DNA of 64,000 nt from CAYSEQ01 sp964430475. Its GTDB lineage: Bacteria; Patescibacteriota; Microgenomatia; UBA8517. Under the pieces are notes generated by a model that did no database searches, had not been told where the DNA came from, and worked only from the letters and a program-made list of their open reading frames with translations. Shown here in pieces: positions 7,967 through 17,227 of the stretch; the first letter of the stretch is position 1; each line of letters starts with the position of its first letter. The stretch covers positions 4,413 through 68,412 of the forward strand of contig CAYSEQ010000004.1 in assembly GCA_964430475.1 (NCBI GenBank), in the 5' to 3' direction. The translations under genes were made by a program, and so were the position numbers.

Positions 7967-9652
7967 ATGCAATTATCCAGTGAGACTCTCAAAAAAATTA
8001 TAGTAGGATCTGGTTTTGTTTCTGAGTCAGATTTTGATAGTGCAGCTAAGACTGCCCAGGAAGTTGGCAAGGAAGTAGTTGATGTTTTGGTTTTTAGGGG
8101 TTTGATTAATGAAGATACAATCTCCAAGTTGATTTCTGAGTATTATGGTGTACCCTTTGCAGATATTAAACATGCCTCGATTGATTCTAAGATACTCTCT
8201 TTTATTCCGGAAAAAATGGCTCGGGTATATAGGATTGTCCCATTTGATAAGGAAAAAGATACTCTTAAGCTTGCAATGGAAGACCCTGAAGACTTCGAGG
8301 CTTTGGAGTTTGCTAGAAGGCACACTGGTTTATCGATTGAACCCTATTATGCAAGTAGAGCCGATATTAACAAGGCACTTGGACAATATAAAAAGGGGAT
8401 AAGAGACGATTTCGCAAAAATAATAGAGGAGAATCTCAAGAAAGTAGTGCCGAAGGACGAAGAGGATTTAGCCAAAGCTGCTGAAGAAGTACCTATAGTA
8501 AAAATTTTGGATACTATTATCGGGTTTGCCGTTGCAGAAAGGGCTTCGGATATTCATATTGAAACACAGGAAAAAGATGTAGTCGTTAGATACAGGGTAG
8601 ATGGAATACTTCGGGATGTTGTAAAGTTTCCAAGGGGAATTGAATCTGCTTTGGTTGCTAGGATTAAGATACTTTCTAATCTAAAGATTGATGAACACAG
8701 AATCCCCCAGGATGGACGTCATAAATTTAATATGGATGATCAAACAATCTCTTTAAGGATTTCAATAATCCCTGGATTTTATGGTGAGAATGTAGTAATG
8801 AGAATTCTTCAGGAAAGTAACCGTCCATTAAGCCTTGAAGAGTTGGGTTTGACTGGAAAGAATCTTGAGGTAATCCGCTTAAATATCACTAAACCCCACG
8901 GTATGATTTTGGTCACAGGTCCAACAGGAAGTGGGAAAACTACTACCTTGTACTCAATTCTTAATATTTTAAACACAATTGAAGTTAAGATTTGCACAAT
9001 TGAGGATCCAATTGAGTATGGAATAAATAGGGTTACACAAATCCAGGTGAATCCCAAGACCGGATTAGAGTTTGCGACAGGATTAAGGGCACTTCTTAGA
9101 CATGACCCTGATATTATTATGGTTGGTGAAATTCGGGATAAAGAAACTGCGGAAATCGCAATTCATGCAGCACTAACAGGGCACCTGGTACTTTCCACTC
9201 TTCATACTAATACAGCCGCTGGAGCAATTCCTAGATTTTTAGACATGGGAGCGGAGGGTTTTTTACTTGCTTCAACTGTCAATGCAATCATCGGCCAACG
9301 ATTGGTGAGAAAAATTTGTAGTGCTTGTGTGACTAAATATTCCCCTGATGACTCTATTCGTAAAAAGTTGTCTAAAGATTTAGGTGTAAACTTAGAAGAC
9401 CAGAAGTTTTATAAAGGAAAAGGTTGCAACCAATGTGGTTTTAAAGGTTATGTTGGAAGAATAGGGATTTATGAGGTTCTTAATATTAGCGAAAAGATAA
9501 GAAACCTAATCGTTCAAAGAGCAACTAGCGATGAGATACAGAAGGCAGCGGTTGCAGAAGGGATGGTAACGATGCTTCAGGACGGTTTAGATAAAGTTGC
9601 TTCTGGTTTGACCACTATTGAAGAAGTAATTAGAGTGGTTAGGGAGAGATAA
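7967..9652 (+). CDS. pilB: Type IV pilus assembly ATPase PilB (GspE family)
   Basis: The hexameric cytoplasmic ATPase that drives pilus extension. The 561-residue protein has the N-terminal GspE/MshEN domain (about 1-145), Walker A GPTGSGKTTT at 318-327, the Asp box near IEDPIEYG (345-352), Walker B DIIMVGE at 382-388 and the His box around STLHTNTA (410-417). A four-cysteine zinc site (CSAC at 451-454 and CNQC near 488) is typical of PilB rather than the retraction ATPase PilT. No pilT gene is present in the window. It heads the pilus locus, with pilC 15 bp downstream. Confidence 0.96.
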   Translation: MQLSSETLKKIIVGSGFVSESDFDSAAKTAQEVGKEVVDVLVFRGLINEDTISKLISEYYGVPFADIKHASIDSKILSFIPEKMARVYRIVPFDKEKDTLKLAMEDPEDFEALEFARRHTGLSIEPYYASRADINKALGQYKKGIRDDFAKIIEENLKKVVPKDEEDLAKAAEEVPIVKILDTIIGFAVAERASDIHIETQEKDVVVRYRVDGILRDVVKFPRGIESALVARIKILSNLKIDEHRIPQDGRHKFNMDDQTISLRISIIPGFYGENVVMRILQESNRPLSLEELGLTGKNLEVIRLNITKPHGMILVTGPTGSGKTTTLYSILNILNTIEVKICTIEDPIEYGINRVTQIQVNPKTGLEFATGLRALLRHDPDIIMVGEIRDKETAEIAIHAALTGHLVLSTLHTNTAAGAIPRFLDMGAEGFLLASTVNAIIGQRLVRKICSACVTKYSPDDSIRKKLSKDLGVNLEDQKFYKGKGCNQCGFKGYVGRIGIYEVLNISEKIRNLIVQRATSDEIQKAAVAEGMVTMLQDGLDKVASGLTTIEEVIRVVRER

Positions 9653-9667
9653 GATTGTCTTAAAGAT

Positions 9668-10882
9668 ATGCCCCCTTTCAAGTATAAGGTAAAGGACAAA
9701 GAAGATAAGATAATTGAGGATGTTGTCCAGGCAGGAAGTAAGAAGGAAGCAGTTGCCTTTCTTAAGGCAGAAGGGTATCAGATTCTGACAATTAAAGCCC
9801 TTGAGAAGAAACAAATAACAATTTTTGGGGGTGGAATTTCAGTTGCTGAAAAGGCAGCCTTTTGTAGGTTTCTAGCAACAATGCTCAGGTCAGGTCTTCC
9901 CTTAACAGAAGCCATAGATATAATAAGACAAGAAACACGAAGTCCTAAATTGAAAGATGTACTTTTTAACGCAGCATTTCATCTAAGGAAAGGGGGGACG
10001 CTTTCTTCAGTTTTTGCCAAGTATAAGGATGAGTTTGATCCTGTTTTTTTAACGATAGTAAAGGCTGGAGAAGAGTCTGGTACACTTGACAAGTCTTTCG
10101 ACTATCTTGCTAAACAACTTTTGGCCTCCTATGAACTTTCTCAGAAAGTCAAAAGTTCAATGATGTATCCTGCCATTATCATAATAGCGATGATCGCGAA
10201 CGCTGCAATAATGTTGGGATTTGTGCTTCCCAAGATGAGTCAGGTTTTTCTCTCGCTGAATGTGGAACTTCCCACTGTAACAAAATTTGTCTTGAATGTA
10301 GGTAGTAGTGTAGGTGCAAATCTAGCGCTAACTTTTGGAGTATTTTTTTCAATAGTATTTTTAACTATCTTGCTTTTTTTAATTCGTTCAACAAGAACAA
10401 AAATTTTCTCCGTGTTTGTCAAACTACCGGTGATTTCAAAGGTGATGGATGAGTTAGATACTGCGCGTTTTGCCAGGACCCTATCAACATTACTAAAAAG
10501 TGGTGTGCCTATAATGCTTGCTTTAGATGTTTCTTCAGATGTATTAAAGCAACCTCATCTTAAGAAACAAGCAAAGGAATTTTCAACGCGAGTTGCCAAG
10601 GGCGAGAGTTTAAGTGAAATTCTAACGCATCAAAAGCGTTCATTTCCAATAACAATGACACAAACCATAAGAGCTGGGGAAAAGACCGGTAGTCTTGAAG
10701 TTGTTTTGGAAGAACTTGCGAACTTTTATGAAATGGAAGTGGACTATAGTCTCAAAAGAGCGACTGCTCTTTTGGAGCCTCTTTTGATGCTTGTAATTGG
10801 AATTGCTGTAGGGGCAATGGTTATTATCTTAATAACACCCATTTATAGTATCCTTGGTAGCTTCGAAAGTGGCAAATTCTAG
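9668..10882 (+). CDS. pilC: Type IV pilus inner-membrane platform protein PilC
   Basis: A 404-residue GspF/PilC protein, the membrane platform that couples PilB to pilin insertion. It has two copies of the T2SSF domain, beginning around FCRFLATMLRSGLPLTEA and FARTLSTLLKSGVPIMLAL, each followed by a transmembrane helix, and a C-terminal hydrophobic helix (LLMLVIGIAVGAMVIILITPIY). An N-terminal stretch starting FKYKVKD is the usual family start. It follows pilB by 15 bp and precedes a small membrane protein by 2 bp, so the three form an operon. Confidence 0.95.
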   Translation: MPPFKYKVKDKEDKIIEDVVQAGSKKEAVAFLKAEGYQILTIKALEKKQITIFGGGISVAEKAAFCRFLATMLRSGLPLTEAIDIIRQETRSPKLKDVLFNAAFHLRKGGTLSSVFAKYKDEFDPVFLTIVKAGEESGTLDKSFDYLAKQLLASYELSQKVKSSMMYPAIIIIAMIANAAIMLGFVLPKMSQVFLSLNVELPTVTKFVLNVGSSVGANLALTFGVFFSIVFLTILLFLIRSTRTKIFSVFVKLPVISKVMDELDTARFARTLSTLLKSGVPIMLALDVSSDVLKQPHLKKQAKEFSTRVAKGESLSEILTHQKRSFPITMTQTIRAGEKTGSLEVVLEELANFYEMEVDYSLKRATALLEPLLMLVIGIAVGAMVIILITPIYSILGSFESGKF

Positions 10883-10884
10883 GT

Positions 10885-11187
10885 ATGCCTGTCAAGATTT
10901 TAAAGTTTTTCCTTTTGGTCAGTTTTCTTTTTCTAACCCTTATTGCGTCAGTGGCATTCAATGAATTTCGCAAGTCTAGCGATATTGTTTCGGAAAGGAA
11001 AACAGAAAAACATCTAGAAGATAAAAAGGTTGAGGATCAATCTCTGGGAAAATATTTTGAAGAAGCATTTAAAAAAAGTGGAAAAGAATTAGACTCTATA
11101 AATAAGGAAAACCGTTGTGAAATATTTGGTGAAGAAGTTGGTAAAAATGTAGTTATTTTTGATACAACCTGTAGTTTATCCGAATGA
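10885..11187 (+). CDS. Small membrane-anchored protein of the pilus operon
   Basis: A 100-residue protein with an N-terminal hydrophobic segment (about 5-24) followed by a charged, mostly helical domain and two cysteines near the end (ENRCEIF and DTTCSLSE). It starts 2 bp after pilC, so co-expression and a pilus-related role are likely, but I recognise no family. The two cysteines could form a disulfide outside the membrane. Confidence 0.6.
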   Translation: MPVKILKFFLLVSFLFLTLIASVAFNEFRKSSDIVSERKTEKHLEDKKVEDQSLGKYFEEAFKKSGKELDSINKENRCEIFGEEVGKNVVIFDTTCSLSE

Positions 11188-11219
11188 AGGGGTATTTCTG
11201 ATACAAATGTTTTAAAAGT

Positions 11220-12635
11220 TTATTTTTCTTCCCTCCAGGAAATAAATTCGTATTCCCCAGTAGTTGGAAAATACGGCGGTGGAGAATATAAGAGGTTTGT
11301 GTCGTAATTTACCGTACGATTTTGGAAGCCTGAAATAAGTGTGCCCCCGCTTACAAAATTCCAGTAGGACTTATAATAATTAATAAGTGCGCCATTGATG
11401 CTTAGGCTGTTTTTGACAGAACCAACGATCCTGGTGGAACACGAGTTGTTGGTGTACCTATGGCGAATTATTTTGCCCTTTTGTGCCATGAGGACAGCGT
11501 CAACTTGGAAGTTGCTTGGGATATCTCTGGCAAAAAAGATATTATTCTGGGATACAAGTCCTAAGACATCGCTTCCATTGTAAGCTCCGTAAGTAATACT
11601 ATTTGGTATCCATATGTCAACCTCTGATGATTGGATAGGAAAAGAAGCAGCAACCACAGTAATTCTTCCACGAACCCCACCTTCGACCCAGAGATTATCC
11701 TCAGCAAAAACAATAGGAGTATCTGCTATAGAATAAGTACCAAGGGTAGTTTCGGAGGTTATAATTTGGTTGAGATTTCTGCAACCTCCCTGGCCTTCGG
11801 CTCCGAGTCCCTCTCCAGGTACACTATACCCTCTAATTGACGAAGTTGAATTTACTCTTTTAACTGTAAAGTTTCCATCGTTTGTGAAGATGATGTGATA
11901 GCCGCTTCTTCCTGAAGCTGGAAGATAAAGTCCTTCGGTTTGAGCCGCCTGTTTCACATAGGGAAGATCAAATGAAATGCTATCAAAATCAATAGAAGTG
12001 ACAGGGAACTCCCACAAACCCTGATCTCCTCCACTTCCCCATACGCCCGGTTTTTGTTGGGGAGGTGAACACCCTGTCTCACTTCCACACATATAAGTTT
12101 CTCTTGCACTTGTCACAAGTGAAGTATTTGTTCCATCCATTCTTATTCCATTATTGGAATGAACTAGGCCATTAACTGTGATTCCGGAGCCATACCAAGA
12201 GCTTGAATTTGATAGAAAGGAGTATCTTGCGAATGAGGGTATTCCATATTGGACTGTGACAACTCTTTTAATATCCGGAAATTGATATGTCCACCCTGTT
12301 GATCTTATGGTTACTATTGAAGAACCCTGCGATGGTGGGGTTATCTCCAAGCTGAATTTTCCAACTGGTTTTCCTTGAGGGTCTAGATATTCGTGTTCGT
12401 AAGGGCCAGGTTGTCCTGTCCCGTCGGTAAAATCATCTGGATCATGAGCTAGGTGCCAGCGGTAGTAATTTACCCCTGCTTCAGCCACCTGAAGACTACT
12501 TTCAAGCCCTAATTGTCTATTTGAGTATTGAAGTTGTAGAGTCAAAACAAACAAAATTCCATAGAGTACGACTAAAAGTGCGCCTGTAACTACTAAAAGG
12601 GCTGGGGTGATACTACCTCTTTTATACCTTGGCAT
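11220..12635 (-). CDS. PilX-like type IV pilus assembly protein
   Basis: A protein of about 471 residues encoded opposite to pilB/pilC. After a short basic start (MPRYKRGS) comes a hydrophobic helix (about 9-30) and the segment ESSLQVAEAGVNYYRWHL, characteristic of PilX/minor-pilin-like proteins in which the sorting helix lacks a strict prepilin cleavage site. The rest is a large, beta-rich, Gly/Ser/Asn-rich exported region with a CGSETGC-like cysteine pair. It follows two other pilin-like genes. An in-frame TTG at 12668 would add eleven residues; I prefer the ATG at 12635. The large C-terminal domain probably sits at the pilus tip or cell surface (inference). Confidence 0.72.
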   Translation of the reverse strand: MPRYKRGSITPALLVVTGALLVVLYGILFVLTLQLQYSNRQLGLESSLQVAEAGVNYYRWHLAHDPDDFTDGTGQPGPYEHEYLDPQGKPVGKFSLEITPPSQGSSIVTIRSTGWTYQFPDIKRVVTVQYGIPSFARYSFLSNSSSWYGSGITVNGLVHSNNGIRMDGTNTSLVTSARETYMCGSETGCSPPQQKPGVWGSGGDQGLWEFPVTSIDFDSISFDLPYVKQAAQTEGLYLPASGRSGYHIIFTNDGNFTVKRVNSTSSIRGYSVPGEGLGAEGQGGCRNLNQIITSETTLGTYSIADTPIVFAEDNLWVEGGVRGRITVVAASFPIQSSEVDIWIPNSITYGAYNGSDVLGLVSQNNIFFARDIPSNFQVDAVLMAQKGKIIRHRYTNNSCSTRIVGSVKNSLSINGALINYYKSYWNFVSGGTLISGFQNRTVNYDTNLLYSPPPYFPTTGEYEFISWREEK

Positions 12636-12678
12636 ACTAGTCTTTATGTTAAATCCTTTCACTTTCAACTACAAGTTT

Positions 12679-13302
12679 TTAAAGATTATCCTTAAGCATT
12701 CTTAGTTGGACATAGGATTCCAGAGTAAAGTTTGTTTCAGGGTCGTTTTCTTGAGTATTTAAGATAAGAAGTACTTTTATTAGTTTAGTATCGGATAAAC
12801 GAACTGGTTGGGGAAGAGGATTGTTTTGTGTGTCTGCAGGCCAGTCTCCGTTGTAGTAATAAAAAACTGGTGTTGTGGCATTTCTGACATTTTCGCTGAG
12901 AACTTTCACCTTTTCATTTGATATAGGATAGGTTGGAGGAAAACCAGTAGGTTCAATTACTCCCTTATAAAGGGTGTTTCCTGAAAGTGTGTAACGCACC
13001 CTTTCAGATTGACCATCATAATCAATATCTGAGTAAAAAATAATTTCTTGGTCATTAGCCAACTCAAGAGGGTAAGAGGCGTTGTCTGCATATCTTATAT
13101 TTCTTAATTCCCTAACCATAAGACTAACTTGGGCATTTGCTTGATCAACATCCAGAAGATTTCTAAATGTAACAAGTCTTCCTCTTGAGGTTATATAGAT
13201 CAGTGTAAGAATTCCTCCTCCAAGGACAGTGAGGATCACGATAGTGATGAGTACTTCTATCAGAGTAAAGCCTTTATTGCTTGTTTTTAGTTTATCTATC
13301 AT
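12679..13302 (-). CDS. Type IV prepilin-like minor pilin (PilW/GspJ-like)
   Basis: A 207-residue prepilin. The class III signal GFTLIEV is at residues 11-17, with Glu at mature position +5, followed by the hydrophobic helix LITIVILTVLGGGILTLIYI. Processing by prepilin peptidase is expected before Phe12. The text after the helix (NAQVSLMVRELRNIRYAD) resembles GspJ/PilW minor pilins. It is the middle of three consecutive minus-strand genes with spacings of 7-11 bp or more depending on start choice. Its presumed role is in the tip complex that primes pilus assembly. Confidence 0.85.
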   Translation of the reverse strand: MIDKLKTSNKGFTLIEVLITIVILTVLGGGILTLIYITSRGRLVTFRNLLDVDQANAQVSLMVRELRNIRYADNASYPLELANDQEIIFYSDIDYDGQSERVRYTLSGNTLYKGVIEPTGFPPTYPISNEKVKVLSENVRNATTPVFYYYNGDWPADTQNNPLPQPVRLSDTKLIKVLLILNTQENDPETNFTLESYVQLRMLKDNL

Positions 13303-13309
13303 TTCGCAT

Positions 13310-14671
13310 TTATTGTGGTGAAAGTGTGAATTTTTCTGGTATTTCTGGTACTTCCATAGGTAAGTTAATGTTTGTTGTAAAATCTAGATATCCGGAAACG
13401 GTTGCAACAAGGGTATAGTTTTGCTGAGTGAGGTTAGCAAAAAAAACTTGGCCAAAATCAGGATCGGAAGATAAGCCCGTCAGCTTTGTTTGTTCAAATC
13501 CGCTCCCAGCATGGGAAAGGGTTGCGGAGACGGAGGCAAGAGGAGTTCCGCTTGTGTCAAAAAAAGCTGCAAGAAACTCTTGGGTTGTGTTTGGGGAAAG
13601 TGCGATTGATAAAGTTATACTTGTGTCAGGAAGTAGATTGACTGGCTGAATAGGATTAGTTCCGGATATGTCATATGGACTTGAGGATTCTAGGAACACC
13701 CTATAATTATCCCACTCCATATTGTTAAGGATTAAACTTCCCGTGGAGTTTGTAGAAAGATTTTGGTCGTATTTGTAAACAGGTTGCCCAGAACTGTCTG
13801 TTCCAATGGTTTTTTCTCCTACAAGTCTAAAATTTACATCTCCCAGGGGTTCAAAATTGTTCTCTCTTCCTTTAAAGGTTTTTATTGTAAGAGTTGAAGT
13901 TCTGTCGATGCTAAAGCTAATTTCGGTAAGCTGTCCTTCTATAATTGTTTGGTGGGGTTTGCTAGGATTTGCCACTTCAGTGGTTGAATATGTCCTTTCG
14001 GAGCTAAATCCGGATTTGGTAACAGAAATTTGGTAGCATTCCACACAGGTAGGCGCTCCGGGTAAGATGACCCTTCCGTTAATTGAGGTTTGGAGGGTTA
14101 AGTTTACCGGTGGATTGGTCGAGGCATTGATAGAAACTGATGCTTGTGGGACAGGATTGCCTTGCGAATCAAAAACTATTATTGACAGCGTTCCTCCGCC
14201 AGCAGTAGTTTCTACACCTTTGGGTGCAATGTCTGTTAAGAAAACCACTGGACTATTGCGGGATTTGGCTATTCCTTCCCAGGAGACTTCGACCCTCACT
14301 CTTTTATAGTCAGTACCCAAAAGGTCGTTTGGCACAGTGCCATCGAAGGGGTCGTCTATGTAGACGATAGTGGTTCTAACAGTAAAGTTTAGTTTGTTTC
14401 TAGAAACATTTTCGATTTGAGGAAGAGGCCCTGGTGGAATTCCACCTATTGTTCCTACCTCATCGTATGGTAAATTCCTGATAAGTTCTATTTTCTCTTG
14501 AGCCAAATGCCTTGCGGTGATTCTTGCCCTATTGAAAGAGACTAGGTTATATGAGGTCCCAACAACTGTAAATATTGCTTGAGAAAGGATTGAAAAGATG
14601 GCAAGAGAGACAAGAACCCCGATTAGTGATTGACCATTTTTTTTGTTTTTTTTGGGCAGGTGTTGTCGCAT
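13310..14671 (-). CDS. Large PilV/GspI-like pseudopilin with beta-sandwich domains
   Basis: A 453-residue pilin-like protein. The signal region is NGQSLIGVLVSLAIFSI at about residues 12-28; cleavage after Gly13 would leave Gly, not Glu, at mature position +5. A PilV/GspI-like segment follows (RITARHLAQEKIELIRNLPYDEVG). The remainder contains repeats resembling carboxypeptidase regulatory-like or Cna-B beta sandwiches: one begins GTLSIIVFDSQGNPVPQASV and has a CVEC pair, and another lies near the C-terminus (GTPLASVSATLSHAG). Such a bulky domain would suit a pilus-tip adhesin or cap (inference). It is the first gene of the minus-strand trio. Confidence 0.78.
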   Translation of the reverse strand: MRQHLPKKNKKNGQSLIGVLVSLAIFSILSQAIFTVVGTSYNLVSFNRARITARHLAQEKIELIRNLPYDEVGTIGGIPPGPLPQIENVSRNKLNFTVRTTIVYIDDPFDGTVPNDLLGTDYKRVRVEVSWEGIAKSRNSPVVFLTDIAPKGVETTAGGGTLSIIVFDSQGNPVPQASVSINASTNPPVNLTLQTSINGRVILPGAPTCVECYQISVTKSGFSSERTYSTTEVANPSKPHQTIIEGQLTEISFSIDRTSTLTIKTFKGRENNFEPLGDVNFRLVGEKTIGTDSSGQPVYKYDQNLSTNSTGSLILNNMEWDNYRVFLESSSPYDISGTNPIQPVNLLPDTSITLSIALSPNTTQEFLAAFFDTSGTPLASVSATLSHAGSGFEQTKLTGLSSDPDFGQVFFANLTQQNYTLVATVSGYLDFTTNINLPMEVPEIPEKFTLSPQ

Positions 14672-14834
14672 TTTTAGGAATTGCTTTATTCTTTAAGTAT
14701 AGAAGCAATTTGTATCTGTCGCAATTTCCTTAAACCCCGATTCTTAATTGAAGTAAGTTTTAACAAATGTAATAATAAAGGTTAGGTGAAAGTATTAAGT
14801 TAGTTAGAAGATAAAAAAATTGTTTTTCCTGTCC

Positions 14835-16241
14835 ATGTTTAGAAAGTCATTTGTCTCACTTTACATAACAAATAAGAAACTGACAATATTGCAACTTTCC
14901 TCAAATAAGAAAAAGTGTAAGAAGAAGGCTATAGTAAATCTTCCTGAAGGACTTATCATTAATAATCAGGTTCTAGAACCTTCCTTGTTGGCAAAAATTT
15001 TAGAAAAGGCTTGGGTAAATCAGCGTATTCGGGAAAAGGCGGTTGTATTAATCTTGCCTGAGGGGATGTCATTCATTAAAACCTTTGAACTCCCAAAGCT
15101 TAAAATTAGCGAGTTGGATGAGGCAGTCCGTTGGCAAGCTCAGGAATATTTCCCCTCAAGCTTATCGGAGTTGATTATTGATTGGAAAATAATTCGTAGA
15201 GAAGAAGAGTATTTCAAGGTTCTTGTGGTAGGTGTCGATAGAAAGACTATGGCTGGGTATGTTTCCGCGGTTGAACAAGCAGGTCTTTGGCCCCTTGCTG
15301 TGATTACCCCTTCAGTTGCCTTTTCATTCCTGCCTAAAAGTGAAAATGGTGTACTTTTAATATACAGAAATTCCGAGAATGTTTTTGTTTTGATGCAGGG
15401 AGAAGAAATTGTTGGGACCTCGGTTTTGCCAGAAGGGGAAGACGAAAAGATACTTAAAACATCGCAGAGGATGCTTAATCATTATAAGGATGTAAAACTG
15501 GATGCGATATGGATTGTCGGGAGTAGAGTGAATGATAAGCTGATTGAGGTTTTCAAATCCACTTTTGGCTTGGATGTTAGTATTCCTCGTCCAAGGATTG
15601 AAGGGATTAGCGAGGCAGAAATTCAAGATTTTTTTGTTCCTTTTGCCTCACAACTTTCGGAAATTGCAGAGCCTTTAGATCCTACATCTATCAACTTACT
15701 ACCCAAAAAGTTAGTAGAAAAGTACAAGTTTGAAAGATTAAAGTTGCAGGTTTGGAGTTTAACATTAGCGGTGACTCTTTTTGTCTGGATCCCGTTTTTA
15801 TTTACCTTAGCTTCTTATTTTTTGATTATTCAAGACATAAATACATTAAAATTTCAACTCTCACAAACTAAGAATTCTCAACCTCAAAGAAGTAGTTTAA
15901 TAAATGAAATTACGCGAATAAATTCGATTTCCGAAAGAATACTTAAGATAAAGGCATTACAAAAATCGCCTCAAGATATTCTTAGTAAGATCAATAAAGC
16001 TACTCCCCAGGGTCTTGTAGTTAATAGTTATGAAATAGATTTTGAAAAAGGGGTAATACAAGTTTCAGGTGTCGCCAGTGATAGAGATGTTTTGATTTCT
16101 TTTAAAAATAATCTGGAACTTAATCCAGAATTTACTGGCGTAGATGTACCTATATCCTCTTTCGAGAAAGAAAAGGATATTGAATTTAATATGATATTGA
16201 CTTTTAATGTTGATTCGAAAGTTTCTAAGGTCAGCTCGTGA
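14835..16241 (+). CDS. PilM-PilN fusion, type IV pilus alignment complex
   Basis: A 468-residue protein joining two normally separate pilus proteins. Residues 1-280 are PilM, an actin-like cytoplasmic protein (LPEGMSFIKTFELPKL, EAVRWQAQEYFP, VVGVDRKTMAGYVSAVEQAGL). Residues 286-290 read INLLP, the motif that begins PilN and binds PilM; then come one transmembrane helix (about 305-332), a coiled region and a periplasm-like ferredoxin fold domain (GLVVNSYEIDF, ISFKNNLELNPEF). The fusion places the PilM-PilN contact within one chain. ATG 14835 is used rather than a TTG at 14820. A PilO-like gene follows after 20 bp. Confidence 0.85.
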   Translation: MFRKSFVSLYITNKKLTILQLSSNKKKCKKKAIVNLPEGLIINNQVLEPSLLAKILEKAWVNQRIREKAVVLILPEGMSFIKTFELPKLKISELDEAVRWQAQEYFPSSLSELIIDWKIIRREEEYFKVLVVGVDRKTMAGYVSAVEQAGLWPLAVITPSVAFSFLPKSENGVLLIYRNSENVFVLMQGEEIVGTSVLPEGEDEKILKTSQRMLNHYKDVKLDAIWIVGSRVNDKLIEVFKSTFGLDVSIPRPRIEGISEAEIQDFFVPFASQLSEIAEPLDPTSINLLPKKLVEKYKFERLKLQVWSLTLAVTLFVWIPFLFTLASYFLIIQDINTLKFQLSQTKNSQPQRSSLINEITRINSISERILKIKALQKSPQDILSKINKATPQGLVVNSYEIDFEKGVIQVSGVASDRDVLISFKNNLELNPEFTGVDVPISSFEKEKDIEFNMILTFNVDSKVSKVSS

Positions 16242-16261
16242 ATTTCTAAAGGCAAAATTAA

Positions 16262-17023
16262 ATGCTAAAGAAAGATAATTTAAAAAATAAGTCCGAGACT
16301 CGGAAAAATCTTGAAAGCTACCTTACGCACATTAAAGAGCTTCCTCCCACACCTGAGACGCATTATGGCGAAGAGCATAAGAAACCACGAAGTAGCATTA
16401 CTGGTACAGAATACATAAAAGAAAAGGAAGGGGTATCTTCAACAGGGTTAAGGGAGGATGGGTCGAAGGAAGAATTTGTGGATGGGGATTTTACTTTGGT
16501 TGAGGAAGAAGAGAAAAGATTGCCAGTCTCGTTAAAGGATGTGATCTTGGGCATTTTGAATGTTATTTCAATTGCTGTTTTGATTTTTGTTCTTATAAAA
16601 CTGCCTTTAAAAGCAAAAGAGCTAAAAGATTTAAGAATTGAAAGAATCAAAGGTCAAGAAAGCATATCTTACAAGTCTTTTGAGATTGAAGAATATAAAT
16701 CTAAGGCAGAAGAGTTAGAAGAATTTTTCCTAAACGAAGAAAAAGTAATAGAATTTGTTAACATGGCAAGTAGGCTAGGTAAGGTTAGTTTTGCATCTCA
16801 GAAACCCGTTAAGGATATAACAGGAAATTTCGGTTTACCAGTAGTAATCGAGCTTGAAGGCACCAGGGATGATCTAGATACGAAACTTCAAAGTATTGAT
16901 AATCTGCCTTTTCTATTTAGAGGAGTTAGGGTAGAAATTAGTCCATTAAAAGAGGAAGGTATGATAACATTAAAGTACGGTCTTTTCTTATATGTTGATG
17001 AGAATTTGGGAAAAAATCGATAA
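16262..17023 (+). CDS. PilO-like pilus alignment protein
   Basis: A 253-residue protein with a long charged cytoplasmic N-terminus (1-90), one transmembrane helix (about 93-113), a coiled segment (KSKAEELEEFFLNEEKVIEF) and a small alpha/beta outer domain. Topology and position directly after the PilM-PilN fusion match PilO, which pairs with PilN outside the inner membrane. Sequence similarity is weak, and the 90-residue acidic N-terminal tail is unusual. The next small gene overlaps its 3' end. Confidence 0.65.
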   Translation: MLKKDNLKNKSETRKNLESYLTHIKELPPTPETHYGEEHKKPRSSITGTEYIKEKEGVSSTGLREDGSKEEFVDGDFTLVEEEEKRLPVSLKDVILGILNVISIAVLIFVLIKLPLKAKELKDLRIERIKGQESISYKSFEIEEYKSKAEELEEFFLNEEKVIEFVNMASRLGKVSFASQKPVKDITGNFGLPVVIELEGTRDDLDTKLQSIDNLPFLFRGVRVEISPLKEEGMITLKYGLFLYVDENLGKNR

Positions 17024-17216
17024 ATTTTATTTAGTCTTGATAGGGATTTTAATACCGGTGGCGGTCTTGATGGCTTTCTCTTTCAAAACTATATTTTCTG
17101 CGTTCTTTTTAGCTAGTGACCTAAGTGAAAAAAACATTGGAAGTGAGGTCAAAATTGATAAGGAGAAGTTTGATGAAGCCTATAATTGGATAAAGAGTAA
17201 GAAGGTCAGTCCTTAG
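16992..17216 (+). CDS. Small single-pass membrane protein of the pilus locus
   Basis: A 74-residue protein with one hydrophobic segment (about 12-42) and a charged tail ending IKSKKVSP. It overlaps the PilO-like gene by 32 bp; an ATG at 16998 would shorten it by two residues. No family is recognised. Translation coupling with the preceding gene and position before the pilin gene suggest a pilus accessory role. Confidence 0.55.
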   Translation: MLMRIWEKIDKFYLVLIGILIPVAVLMAFSFKTIFSAFFLASDLSEKNIGSEVKIDKEKFDEAYNWIKSKKVSP

Positions 17217-17227
17217 GAAATAAGGCG

